DNA of 64,000 bases. It comes from Galerina marginata. Lineage: Eukaryota; Basidiomycota; Agaricomycetes; Agaricales; Galerinaceae. The notes below the pieces were generated by a model. That model was not told where the DNA came from. It did no database searches and was given only the letters and a program-made list of their open reading frames with translations. The DNA lies in the NCBI GenBank assembly GCA_023014335.1, contig JAECYW010000004.1, positions 1,488,001-1,552,000 of the forward strand, written 5' to 3'. This document shows, piece after piece, positions 48,204-58,378 of the stretch. Numbering within the stretch: the stretch's first letter is position 1; every line of letters starts with the position of its first letter. The position numbers and the translations under genes were made by a program.

Positions 48204-51200
48204 ACCCAAATATTAGGAGCCTGATTGGTGACGCATTGGAGCGAGCGAGGATACCCATATTTTAGGAGGCAGGCAGGCTCATAGTACGGAATTGACAGTC
48301 AGAAAATGCCCCCGGTGGGTAGAGGCCGATGAGTAGCAGCCAGTGACATAAATCAGCTTGAGTAACATATGTTTTGAGTCGTAAATTTGTTAGGGGAGTT
48401 GTAGGAAGCTTGAATTTAAATACCAGGTCTCGATGAATGCGAATATTTTGTTACGGTAAGTTGTCCAAATATTGCTGTTGTTGAAATCATGGGAAGATAC
48501 CACAAGGCGGGCGGCAGTGATGTCCAAGGGAGAAAATGTACCAGATTTAAAAACCAATATTATGAGTAGGTGCAGCTCGCTTTGTAAACAGATGTAGAAT
48601 TTCGATGTTTTGGTTGGGTTTAAGGTGAAAGAATTATAGCCAAAGTTTATTAAGCCTCGACCCCGGAATGTGCAAGAACACAAAAGGTGGGTTAATAAGT
48701 GAGAGAGAGGTGACTGAAAGCAGATGTGCAGAGATTCAGACAAATGCGCTGGCTCCTGTCATTGAGGACATATAGCGCCGGTATCCAGGCATCTGCATCT
48801 GCAGAGTTGCTGAGGTGTGTGTTATGAACCATGTCCAGAATTAGAGAAGGAACCAGAATTGACGGAGATAACAGAGAAGGCCAACAATAAGGACTGATTA
48901 ATGAGTGAAGGAAGATGAGATTAAAGGGGAGTTTGCGTGACAATGGAAGGCCAGGGGTATTTCCATGTTAGCGAATAAGCACGGAAGGTGACAAGGTCCT
49001 GGGGTTTCCGTGAGCGGCAGCGCATAACATCGAACTTGAAGGGAACAGCTAAAAGTTGACCCGCAAGGTTTGTCTATGAGATAAAAATGCCATTGACGAT
49101 GAAAATTTTGCTGGCCAAGTCGTGTATGCCGCGGATGCGGTAGAACGTTGCGATCGACTTTGGACGGGCAGAAGACTGCGGTTAGCAGAGGATTCGTCCG
49201 ACGAAAGGGAAAAGGCGAGGAAAGGAAAGGAGTTGGTGTTGGTCCATTTTGTGCGTTTGTCGAGTCAGAGAAAATAATGTGAAAGCTTCGATTGGCAGTG
49301 GGTAATTTCGCCGGATGTGGGGTCTTAGAGCAGAATCGACGAAGACAAGGTTCAGTTGGAAATACTGAATAAGGTGTCGAATAGTCTGCAGACTTGCAGG
49401 TGGGAAGACCAAAAACGGCGCGAATCATGCGATCATGCATTAGGAAAACGGGAATGCCGCCATGCAACAGGTAAATTTAGCGATAAAATCCATAAAATTT
49501 CCCGAGGCAAGCACTGTGGACAATTGAGATCCCGAATTTTCATTTGTGACACGAGGACGGAAAAAGGAATGACTTGAAAATGAGACGGCGAGAGAACCGA
49601 AAATATAGCGCAGACGTGAAGTCTTGAGAGCGCCGGAATATAGCAGCCAGGTTAACAGCAAACCAAATGATTCTACAACTCTCGGAAAAGAATTTCTGAA
49701 TAGCCGAAGGAGAGAGATGACTGCAGACTAGAGGAAAGGAGAAAGACGTCCAAGAGAAACGAGAGGTGGCGAGGGGAATGAGATGTAGAAGTACCAAGAG
49801 AAAGAATAGGCGCTGAGGATGAGAATGAGCGCCAAAAGGGAATGATATGCAGAGAAGATTCCGGGCCTAAGAGGAAAGAGGAAGAGAGACGACGAGGATG
49901 GGAGACAGAGGGAAAGGAGAAGTACTGCATTGGACTTGATGATTTGCGAGAGGGATAACGGAATGGATATCATAGATGTAATGTTTTCTCCTTTTCTAAG
50001 CGACACAGAAATGGAAGTTCTGGGTTGCGGAGGAAAAATGGGTCGGGACTTAAGCGAAGAGTTGGTTGCAGAACACCCGAGATGTTCCTTAAGGCATGAT
50101 GCACTGGTGACCAGTGTGAACGAAACAAGGAGACTATCCATGGATGCAGGCATGCATACAAACGGACATGCATACAAACAGAGCCTCGTAAGGTGAAAAG
50201 TCGGCGTTAGCACCAGTAAGCGCTCGGGAATAGATCACATTGGGTGTGCATGATAGAGTGGTGTTGGTTATGCAAACAATCCTCCTACTAAGGACGCGAG
50301 AAATGGGGAGAATAATTAGTATTATCATTTGCAGGCACGTTAACGTAGTGGAGGGGTGCAGGGGAAAAATCGTGCCAGCTGCAATCACAACGGTGAACAG
50401 GGCGTCCACGAAGTGGGAATGGGATGATGGGAGGCAGTCTCATTGAGCGAGAATCTTCCGTATGACACAGCATGTTGCTAGTTGCAGTCGGAGGTCCATC
50501 CAATCTAAACTTAAAGGAAGAGTCTGTGAAAGGGGTTAAGGTGTAAGTTAAGGGGGGGGGCCGAATTAGCGATGCATCTTCAGATTCCCGAGTTTTAGGC
50601 GCCAATTCGGGCTGAGCAGGGTTCATTAAATCTTCGACATTCTTCATATCACATACTGATTAGTGGACTGACAAAAACATCTAGGTTTCATGCGAAGCAT
50701 CACCACGAAATCCGTAAACATGGAATCCCAAATGGGAAATAGAATTAGCATTGGCCAGCATGCAGCATAGTTGTACAACAGATATGGGCATGAACAGCCG
50801 GAACAACCTGTAGTTAGTTAAAAATGCAAGTAATTACCTTTAAATGAACGTAGAGCCTCGGAACTGTAGGAGGACATTGGTCCACCAGGTGATACTGGAC
50901 ATCCAAGAAGTGAAAAGCTTAAGGTAACGATAGCATAGAACCTATAGCAGGAAAGTTGCATCAGCATTCGCATTCGCATTAGCATTAGCATTCGCATTCG
51001 CATTCGCATTCACATTAGCATTAGCGTTCGCATCGGCATTCGCATTGGCATTTGCATTTGCATTCGCATCGGCCTTCGCAGCAGCATTCGTATTCGCATC
51101 GGGATTCACATTCGCACTTGCAGTTGAATTCGCATCGGCATTAGCATTCGGGCAGCGGTTCGTCGAACTCGGCTACGGGTCTTCCCTGGAGCATCCACAT

Positions 51201-51556
51201 AGTGGGAAGACGGTATTAGCAGCTAGCGTTGACGTCGCAGTTCGTCAAACACGCATATGAGTCATCCCGGCTGCGAACGGGGTATCCAGAAAGTGGAGAG
51301 TGGTATTGGGAGTGGAAATGACGTGGCAGTATGGGTAGCAGATGGCGTCGATATTGTAGGTCGTCAGACATAGGTTGGGTCTGAGGTTGGAGGTCTGTAA
51401 AGGGGAAAGAGGTGAATAGTTCTCGGTCAGATGAGAGACACAACCTTAGATTCCGGAGTTTTAGTAGCCAGCTCAGCAGTAGGTCCACTCGACGATCCTA
51501 GAATCCCTCAAATTCCAGTGTGGAAAGCTAGTTGAGGGTAGTGTGAGGTAGTAGCA
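48204..51556. other. Purine-rich block between repeats; no gene recognised
   Basis: From about 48.4 to 50.6 kb the plus strand is markedly rich in A and G. Long minus-strand frames here (48390-48743, 48898-49467, 49728-50213) translate to Ser/Leu/Pro/Phe-rich sequence, as expected from pyrimidine-rich DNA, and show no domain. The longest (189 codons, 48898-49467) might be a gene fragment. Confidence 0.4.
50962..51160 (+). repeat. GCATTC/GCATTA hexamer microsatellite
   Basis: About 30 imperfect copies of a 6-nt unit (GCATTC, GCATTA, GCATCG, GCATTT). It reads as alternating Ala-Phe in one plus frame and as hydrophilic or Met-rich repeats on the other strand. No gene encloses it. Confidence 0.8.
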
Positions 51557-51759
51557 TCAAAAATGAGAAGAGAGTGCCTAGATGCACTCGCAATCGTGAC
51601 GGCGCGTCTGACTGGGAGCCGACACGATGGAAGAAAGACAAAAGACAACTCATCACCACGTCGAACGACTGTGATGAGTTGATCGTGTCACGTGCTTCCC
51701 GCTTGTCCAAAGACAGAATTCTAATCTACGCGCATTCTTTGCTAGGACGAGAATTGTAA
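51557..51759 (+). repeat. 203-bp direct repeat, copy 2
   Basis: Second copy of 47837-48039. Here it is followed by GCCTTTGGAG instead of the 165-bp repeat, which begins TCTTTGGAC. Confidence 0.75.
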
Positions 51760-52987
51760 GCCTTTGGAGACCAAAAACTCTCTTTTTGTCCGGACCTGGA
51801 TCTGGCTATCCAAGCATTTTGAGGGTTTCATGTCCGGATTTGCACCTGGCCTTCGAGCCAAAATCGACCAAAATTTGTCCGGATTGGCATCAGGGCTCCC
51901 CTGCTATAGACCGGGGTCCTCTCATACCTTTGCGGACCTCATTGACCTCCGTGTATCACACATGAGCTCGAGGCATTCAAAATTAACAGTGCAAGGGATG
52001 GTTGCTTGATATCGCGGAGCCTTTACTTTTCCTGCTGTTCAGTAAATAGCACAGCTGATGACGTTTGACCGCGTCGAGAACATGTTCTCGTGTCGGAACC
52101 TATTGAGTTAAGGCTGCTAATCCTGAACCTACAAAATTGTATATACACTGGGTGTTATACCTCGCGTCGTCTCGCTTTCTGCACTGTACTTCTCTCACAC
52201 TGACAGATATCCTAGCCGGCATCAAGTCGGCACTCTCTGAGTCTAGAGCAATAAGCATAGCATTTTTTGACGCGTGATTTTCAGACTTCTGATGAGATCT
52301 TCTTCACTCGTGAATTGGACTGGCCGCCCGTCGTATCTTTACTGTATTGACGGCCTAAGAAACGGGCAGGCTGAAATTCAGGCCGTGTCTTTCCATTTAG
52401 ATCTTTATAATCTCCTTGTTAAATCAACCTGGTAGCGTATTCACAATCTCGACTATCTCCTTGTGATTGTAGCAATACCCACCGGAAAAGAGGTGTGATC
52501 CTCGAGCCTTAATAATGGAGGTGAGAAACCGACCATCCAGCAACTCCGAGTCTCAGCGATGAGAAATAATTATCTCACGTAACGATTGCGCGGGCAATGC
52601 GTGCTGGCATGGTATAAATAAAGTTATTTTGGGTTGTTTGCGCCGCGGGGTTAGAAACGGACCGGATCGGTTTTTACGGATCGCGCGTGAAGGGACATAC
52701 AAGGGACATAGGTAGGGAGACTGACGCAACATCCGAGGATTGGCCTTTGTCAAGTTTGATCGGCAAGCATTCTTGATCACCTCCACAGAGTATAAGAATA
52801 AGGAGGAGGGGGAGTAATTGAAGCTTATCTGCAGAGGAATCTTGTCATATCTCTGTGGCAGAACCGTCTCTTAGAAACCTCTGCTCAACAGCCCCCTCTG
52901 ACTCTTGTGCACAATACCCGCAGAGGAGTCTTTGAGTTAAGCTCAGGAAGACTCTATTCCACCACCGACTTCGCGACCAGCGCTAAC
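51760..52987. other. Stretch without a gene; M6 upstream region
   Basis: GTCCGGA words and CCAAAATTTGTCCGGA at 51790-51890 echo 47260-47340. A TATAAGAA at about 52791 may belong to M6. The frame leading into M6 exon 2 stays open upstream to about 52830 without an ATG. Confidence 0.35.
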
Positions 52988-53926
52988 ATGTACGCCTGCA
53001 CAACCGCAGAAAATTCACTGTCTAACCTTTTATTGCTGTACAGGGCCACTCACTCTGGGCCTAAGCTTATATTTACCAATTTTTGGATCCAGCTGTACAC
53101 ATTGGCAATGACAGTGTCGACGTTCGGGTTGCACCATTTACTTTATAAACAAATGGCGTTCCCGTCTACCAGGCTCTCTGGTCGAATGAATTCGATGAAT
53201 TCATGTGATCGTGCCCTCGACATCAAGGCGACGGGGTTCATCAGTGGCTACGATCAGTGGAGCGCCAATGTAAAGCAGATGATAAGAATGTGGAGAATAG
53301 TGAGGAAGGGATGCGCGTTGCTCGTTCCGTAGGTATTCGTTTGAATTTGCATGCCAGCAACCGATTTAATAAGGGATTGGTTCATAGGTTGTCTCTTGCG
53401 CTCTTCCAGGTGAGCGGCGTAAACAACAATATCTACGCACGCGCCACTGCTCTTGCCGCCTGCCTGTGCGCGAGCGCAGGGCTGGTTGCGAGCACCTTGT
53501 ACTTATTTAAGAGATCAAATTTTGGCCTGAAGCATACAAAAATGCGGTGGATTGAGGCACGACATGTTACTTACTTTTCCTTGACCCGGATATTGACATA
53601 AAGAACGTAGGCTTCAGCTTCACTCAAAAGTCGACAATCAGTCGACTTCTGGGTATTCATGACTCTACCTGTGTCTTCAATCGTGTGGTGAGAGATGGTC
53701 AATATGTTTACTGCTGTGATGAATTAAAATCCGGTACTTTAACAGGGCTATCTTCTTTTGTGCTACAACAATCTGCGTCGTAATTTGGACGAATGCCGGA
53801 GATACTCCCCTTGTTGGCGGTGATGTAGCCTGCTCTATCGTCGGGACGGCCCTATTCCTAACCGCCTTAATTGTTGGAGAAATCATTCAAGTATTTCGAG
53901 CGATGGTGTTGATCAGTCATATCTAA
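52988..53926 (+). CDS. Family member M6: multi-pass membrane protein, odd splice donor
   Basis: Exon 2 carries FWIQLYTLAMTVSTFGLHHL and the box GYDQWSANVKQMIRMW, then VRKGCALLVP. Exon 3 (53388-53556, 169 nt) gives LSLALFQVSGVNNNIYARAT and ALAACLCASAGLVASTLYLF, ending RWIE. Exon 4 (53611-53687, 77 nt) gives SVDFWVFMTLPVSSIVW. Exon 5 gives AIFFCATTICVVIWT and LFLTALIVGEIIQVFRAM, then TAA at 53924-53926. Exon lengths match M4 and M7, which fixes the exon 3 donor as GCACGA: a GC instead of GT. The start is uncertain. ATG 52988 may begin the protein, or may lie in the first intron (GTACGC to CTGTACAG), in which case the upstream exon has no ATG in frame. Confidence 0.65.
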
Positions 53927-54564
53927 GGTAGTTAAGTATGGTCGCTATATAGAATTCTCTTAGAAACTATTTGTATTCCCACATATTTCTACAACTTTGG
54001 AGTTTTGTTCGTTCGGGACAGCCCGGAACGTGGAGGTCTAATCGCGGATCAACGTTACATTTCCACGCCCTAAAAACAAGCCGAGACGACTGAGCGGACT
54101 GAGTTCGCAACTCTTCGCAGACCTCACGAACCATGAAATTGGATACCGAGATCCAGAAGCCTCCGTCCTACCCAGTAGCCCACGGATACACAAAGGTGTA
54201 CGTTAGTTTGCTCTCCTACTCGTGAGTCAACTGTAACATTTGACGTCGATCTTTCACAGCTAACAACGCTGAACTTTCCAGCGATGCGTCGTGATCCGAG
54301 TCTTCTGCTCCTGCACGCACCGTGAAAGGCAGTAGCCAGTCTAGCCAATCTATGTGTCCTGGCGGCCAGAGTCCGTCCTGGTCTACTCCACTGTTTCCCT
54401 ATGCTTACCTTCCGCCGTTAGACCCTTTTTCTAGTGCCCCTCTTCATTCAGGTCACAGGCAGCTCCGCCCAGGTCATACCTCACGGAACCTGCCCGACTT
54501 CACCTACCGCCCCGAACCATGCTCTCCCATGAACACGGCTTCAACGTTTCAACCTGAGTTCTGG
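53927..54564. other. Possible hypothetical ORF region
   Basis: ATG 54134 opens MKLDTEIQKPPSYPVAHGYTK, followed by a GTGTAC donor. A Pro/Ser-rich plus-strand frame runs 54322-54792 (MCPGGQSPSWSTPLFPYAYL). They may be exons of one gene, but the join is not clean and the second frame overlaps the antisense tRNA-synthetase remnant, so I give no CDS. Confidence 0.3.
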
Positions 54565-54900
54565 TCACCGTCGTTTAGAGCAGTCCAGCATGATCATCTC
54601 GCCCTTCGCTTTCGTGCCGATGTCGTCCCGATTGCGACATTGACAGAGCGGGCATCGAGCTCCTCTTGCCCAACGACTGCCCACCACATTGAGTTAGCAC
54701 ACAGCCACAGACACACTAGGGACGCGAAGAGGAGGCTTACCCAAGATGAAATTGTACTGCGCGATCTCGCCATTCCTGATTTTCTTGGGTAGTGTGTTTT
54801 CGCCGTTGTCGACGTCAACGAAGAGCCCCAAATTCGGGACCCATTTTTCAACCCATACTGTAGGACGACATTTGTTGAGGGAAAATGAGGGCAGGCTCAT
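54565..54900 (-). pseudogene. C-terminal fragment of threonyl-tRNA synthetase
   Basis: On the minus strand [20 protein letters not shown] then EIAQYNFIL is the start of the anticodon-binding domain of class II threonyl-tRNA synthetase. A GTAAGC...GCAG intron joins it to VVGQEELDARSVNV. The expected continuation NRDDIGTKAKGEMIMLD is present but in another frame: one base is missing after the SVNV codons, so the read frame runs to RKRRAR and a stop. The sequence upstream (54900-55100) does not resemble the catalytic core. This is a partial, frameshifted copy of a housekeeping gene whose working copy must lie elsewhere. Confidence 0.65.
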
Positions 54901-55754
54901 TCCAAAATGATAAACAAAGGCAACGTGAGTATGTGAAATCGAATATCCAACCACTATCCGAGATTCAGATCATTCTGGCTTATCACCCAGAACTGGAATC
55001 CTGAAGTCATATCGGCGCATCCTCCAGCTGGTTCCGCATCGTGCTGGACGGCATCTTGATACTATCTTGATTATCTTTGTCTCCGTCGACTACTCAGTCT
55101 CCACAGAAGGGGCCGCATCCCTGCTTCTCGTCCCAGTTTCCCCTCCCAGTATCATATACATATTACCTTTTCTTGCCCCAACTCTCCCGGCAACTAAAGT
55201 CGTGCCGGTGGACCTCCTCACTCAATCCCAGTACGGGTCAAACTGGGAATCTGATTTTACTTACGTTGCGCGGACATCTTGAAGACGGTGCGACATTGCC
55301 AAGCTTGTGGGCTTTCTGACAAACCTCGATTTGCCAGCGGTCTTCTACATGATGCTAGCTTCTGAGGGACTCTGGACTCTATGATCGGCTTTTAAATCTA
55401 ATTGCTCCTCTATTGCTTTCCGATGAACCTCTGTCATGGACCTGTTATTTTTGGAAGAGATGCCCCCATCAGCCAGTCAAATGGTCATATACACAAGTCA
55501 GAAGACGAGCTTCTGAACGTGCGAGTGAATTCGGTCGATGGCGAGACTTCGAAATTGACACCTAGACCGCGTGGACCGGACTTGTCGCTAAAACTGGAGG
55601 TGCATGGACGAGAAGTGCGACCTTGTAGACGGTCCTGCGACGTGGTAGACTTTTCAAAGATACCGGTTGCAGATACGCCAGATCGCGAAGATCGTGAAAG
55701 CATGTTGTGTAACGCGCAAAGGTCCTGTTACAGCCCTGTATAATAAGCTGCTAG
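54901..55754. other. Stretch without a gene
   Basis: Short frames on both strands (for example 55067-55319 and 55402-55743) without domains. A TATAAAA at 55755-55761 precedes M7. Confidence 0.35.
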
Positions 55755-55761
55755 TATAAAA
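55755..55761 (+). promoter_or_regulatory. TATA box of M7
   Basis: TATAAAA, 47 bp before ATG 55802 and 83 bp before ATG 55838, both in frame with M7. Confidence 0.4.
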
Positions 55762-55837
55762 TGTGGGTATGAAATCTTCACCACCCATCGCATCCGCATT
55801 CATGGTGCACCCACGAGACAAGGTTTCGTGGTGGAAA

Positions 55838-56876
55838 ATGTCTGCATGTGCATCACCCTCGGAGTCGAAATATGACGATCCAGAAGCGCTCAGCTCCGAC
55901 AAAGTCGAAACCAAATGTAGCCCTGTGCGATGCAGCGATAGCAACAGGTACGCATGATCCTTTAAAAGCATATCAGACAGTACAAATCACCCTACGGTAT
56001 AGTTGCTGGACTCGGAAGGACATATCTCTCGAATCACTCTACTTCATCGCGATGTCATTCTATTCCTTCGGGTTGGGCTCCATTTTTCAGAGGCGCATGG
56101 CCGTATCATCGTGCTTCCTCCCTCATCCAATTTGCACGAAATCTCTCTGTGATCAACGCCTAGACATCAAAGCCGGAGGTTTAATCTCTGGATACAACCA
56201 ATGGAACGAAAACTTGTTGCATATGCAGCACTTGTGGACAATGATGCGCAAAGCGTGTGTATTGCTGATTCCGTAAGCCCCAGGACAGTCTACTTTCTAT
56301 ACATGTTTCTTCTAAATTACATTTCTTTAAGGCTCTCCCTTGCTTTTTTTCAGGTGAATGGGGTCGGCGACAATTTTTATGTCCGTACAAGTGCCCTGTC
56401 GAGCTGCATCTCGTCCAGCGCTGGTCTTTTTATCAGCAACTGGTACCTGATGAGGAGTTTGAGCTTTACGTCCAAAGACATTCGTCGCGAATGGGTTAAG
56501 GTACGAACGAGTCTTCAGCATGGAGTGTTCTATGTATTAATCAAGGTACATCCGCCAGGCGTCTCGTTCCTTAAGGACAAAGGAAACAACTGACTTCTGG
56601 GTATTTCTTAGTCTCCCAATCTCATGTATTTCCCGGTAAGGCTACCTCTTTCGGCTTCCGTGAACGTAAACTAATTTCGCGTTAAACGATAGGGCAATAT
56701 TTTTCTGTCTTGCGACGATCGTCTTCGTGACCTGGACAAATGAGACCAATGTGCCTTCTAGCCAGGCCATGGATACATTCGTCGCCAGTGCTCTTTTCCT
56801 CACTTGTCTTATGACACTTGAGCTACTTCAAACATACAGAGCTATCAAGTGGCTCTGCAATGCGCGGGTAAATTAG
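55838..56876 (+). CDS. Family member M7: multi-pass membrane protein, 269 aa
   Basis: Intact member. Exons fit at 55838-55947, 56003-56272, 56332-56500, 56559-56635 and 56693-56876 (810 nt). Exon 1 is hydrophilic (MSACASPSESKYDDPEALSS). Exon 2 gives LYFIAMSFYSFGLGSIFQRR and the box GYNQWNENLLHMQHLW, then MRKACVLLIP. Exon 3 (169 nt) gives LSLAFFQVNGVGDNFYVRTS and LSSCISSSAGLFISNWYL. Exon 4 (77 nt) gives TTDFWVFLSLPISCI, exon 5 AIFFCLATIVFVTWTN and ALFLTCLMTLELLQTYRAIK. It is the most diverged member judging by the box (GYNQW, RKACV). In-frame ATGs at 55802 and 55769 could extend the N-terminus; I chose 55838 for its AAAATG context. Confidence 0.75.
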
Positions 56877-58248
56877 TGAACTTGTCGTTGGCCTCGACAG
56901 GATTTCGTTCTGTTTAAAAGACTGTAGAACTACTCGCTGTTATTGTTATATTTGCTGTGTTAAATTGTTTTTTGGTCTGCAGTATCCAGCGAGTTCCGAG
57001 TTCACTTCACACCCGTGAAGTATTTGCTCAAGTCAAGGCTCAAGTAACCGATGACGTCAGGTACTAAGAGTCCTAGCTATTTTTTCTGTACAGTGTAGTC
57101 TACTATTTCTATTTCCGTAGTGCAATAAGGCACGAAGTTGAGATCTTCTATAGATATAAGTCGCAAGCGCTTTAGGCATCTTGCGATCTTCGATATTCAG
57201 ACGGCAACGACTGACTCTTAGACCTATTCCACACATTATTCGTTCGTTTCTGACTTTCAACGTGGATCAGAGAAAGGTTGCCGCCAGTGGAGGGGAGCTT
57301 TGGAATACCTCACTACTGTTTGGTTGCTCCTTTGCTTTCCGAATGACAACCGAAGAGTTCAAACATCTAAATTTAGGTTTCCGCCGTCGGAAAGCCCTTC
57401 ATATGACCAGATTCTTAGATAGGTCCAAGACGTCGGTATAAACAAGCAAAATAATGCGATCCAATCCTAAATCCCATCGTTCTGAAAACGGCTGTATTCG
57501 TTGCGAAGGAATCGCCCGAACAACCGGCCTGCAAACCAAATTTAGACATCCCAAAAACGGCTAGCCCGGTGCCTTTTCTGGCTATCGTGATTCGTGAGGC
57601 TTGGCAACTCCACCAATGCATCGAAAGTTTGAACTTCCAGGTTAAGTTGGACACTGTCTTCACTCACTAAAGTATATATTTCCCGGCTCCAATCACTTCA
57701 CTGTTTTCCAAAATCCAGACTTTGAATGCGCAATTCAACCACCTGTCTGCCTGTTGCCACATTTATTCTCCGATTTCCTTTCGGCTTGTGATACGTACAT
57801 CGGCCAGATCTAGATTATTTAATTTATGAAACTATCTGACGGAACGGGTGAGTGGCTCGGGACAAAATTCTAGTTTGACCTTGAACTAGGACCGGAACTA
57901 ATTTTGGCATACGAGGCACGTCGGTGAGCTAGGGGGCCACTGCGGCGGGCCATTGTCGTGGGCCATTGCGTTGGAATCTGCCACGCTGCGAGGTAGGCCT
58001 TTCTGTGCATTGTTCCTCCAGAAATAACACTCCAACCTCGCAAAGGCCCTCCATCAACGATGACACTTACCGAATAAGGCAAAAATCTACAAACCAATCC
58101 AGTCGTGGTAGCTAGTAAACGAGATTGAATCGTCCACCCCCGGGACTTCCCATTAGTTTTTAGTCTTCCTTTGTTGCCTTCAAAAAGGTATTGTCTGATC
58201 ACATGGAACTCTTTGTTGATTCCTTCCCAGCACGTTCACAGGAAACAG
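56877..58248. other. Stretch without a gene
   Basis: No coding pattern beyond short frames (for example minus 57415-57663 and minus 57870-58202). Confidence 0.35.
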
Positions 58249-58255
58249 TATAAAG
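58249..58255 (+). promoter_or_regulatory. TATA box of the zinc-finger gene
   Basis: TATAAAG 124 bp upstream of ATG 58379, followed by a pyrimidine-rich leader. Confidence 0.4.
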
Positions 58256-58378
58256 CGGTCGGGTTGTCGCGACTCTCCTCTGTTTTCAACCTCGTTCATT
58301 CTTTCCACTACCGTTGGCTGGTCCATCATTTTCTTTCAGCATAAAGCAAATTTTTAGACAGCGCGCGCTACTACCGTC

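Noticed and set aside
48898..49467. 189-codon minus-strand frame as a gene
   Set aside because: Composition follows the pyrimidine-rich strand, with no domain, no splice-consistent neighbour and no clear promoter.
50962..51260. Alanine/phenylalanine-rich ORF over the hexamer tract
   Set aside because: The open frame is produced by the 6-nt repeat itself.
47837..51759. 203-bp repeats as LTRs of a retrotransposon
   Set aside because: Ends are not TG...CA, no primer-binding site or polypurine tract position fits, and no gag-pol domain is seen between them.
54322..54792. Pro/Ser-rich plus-strand ORF as a protein gene
   Set aside because: It overlaps the antisense threonyl-tRNA synthetase remnant, which explains the open frame better.
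21057..56876. Biosynthetic gene cluster
   Set aside because: No synthase, P450, transporter set or pathway regulator is present among these genes.
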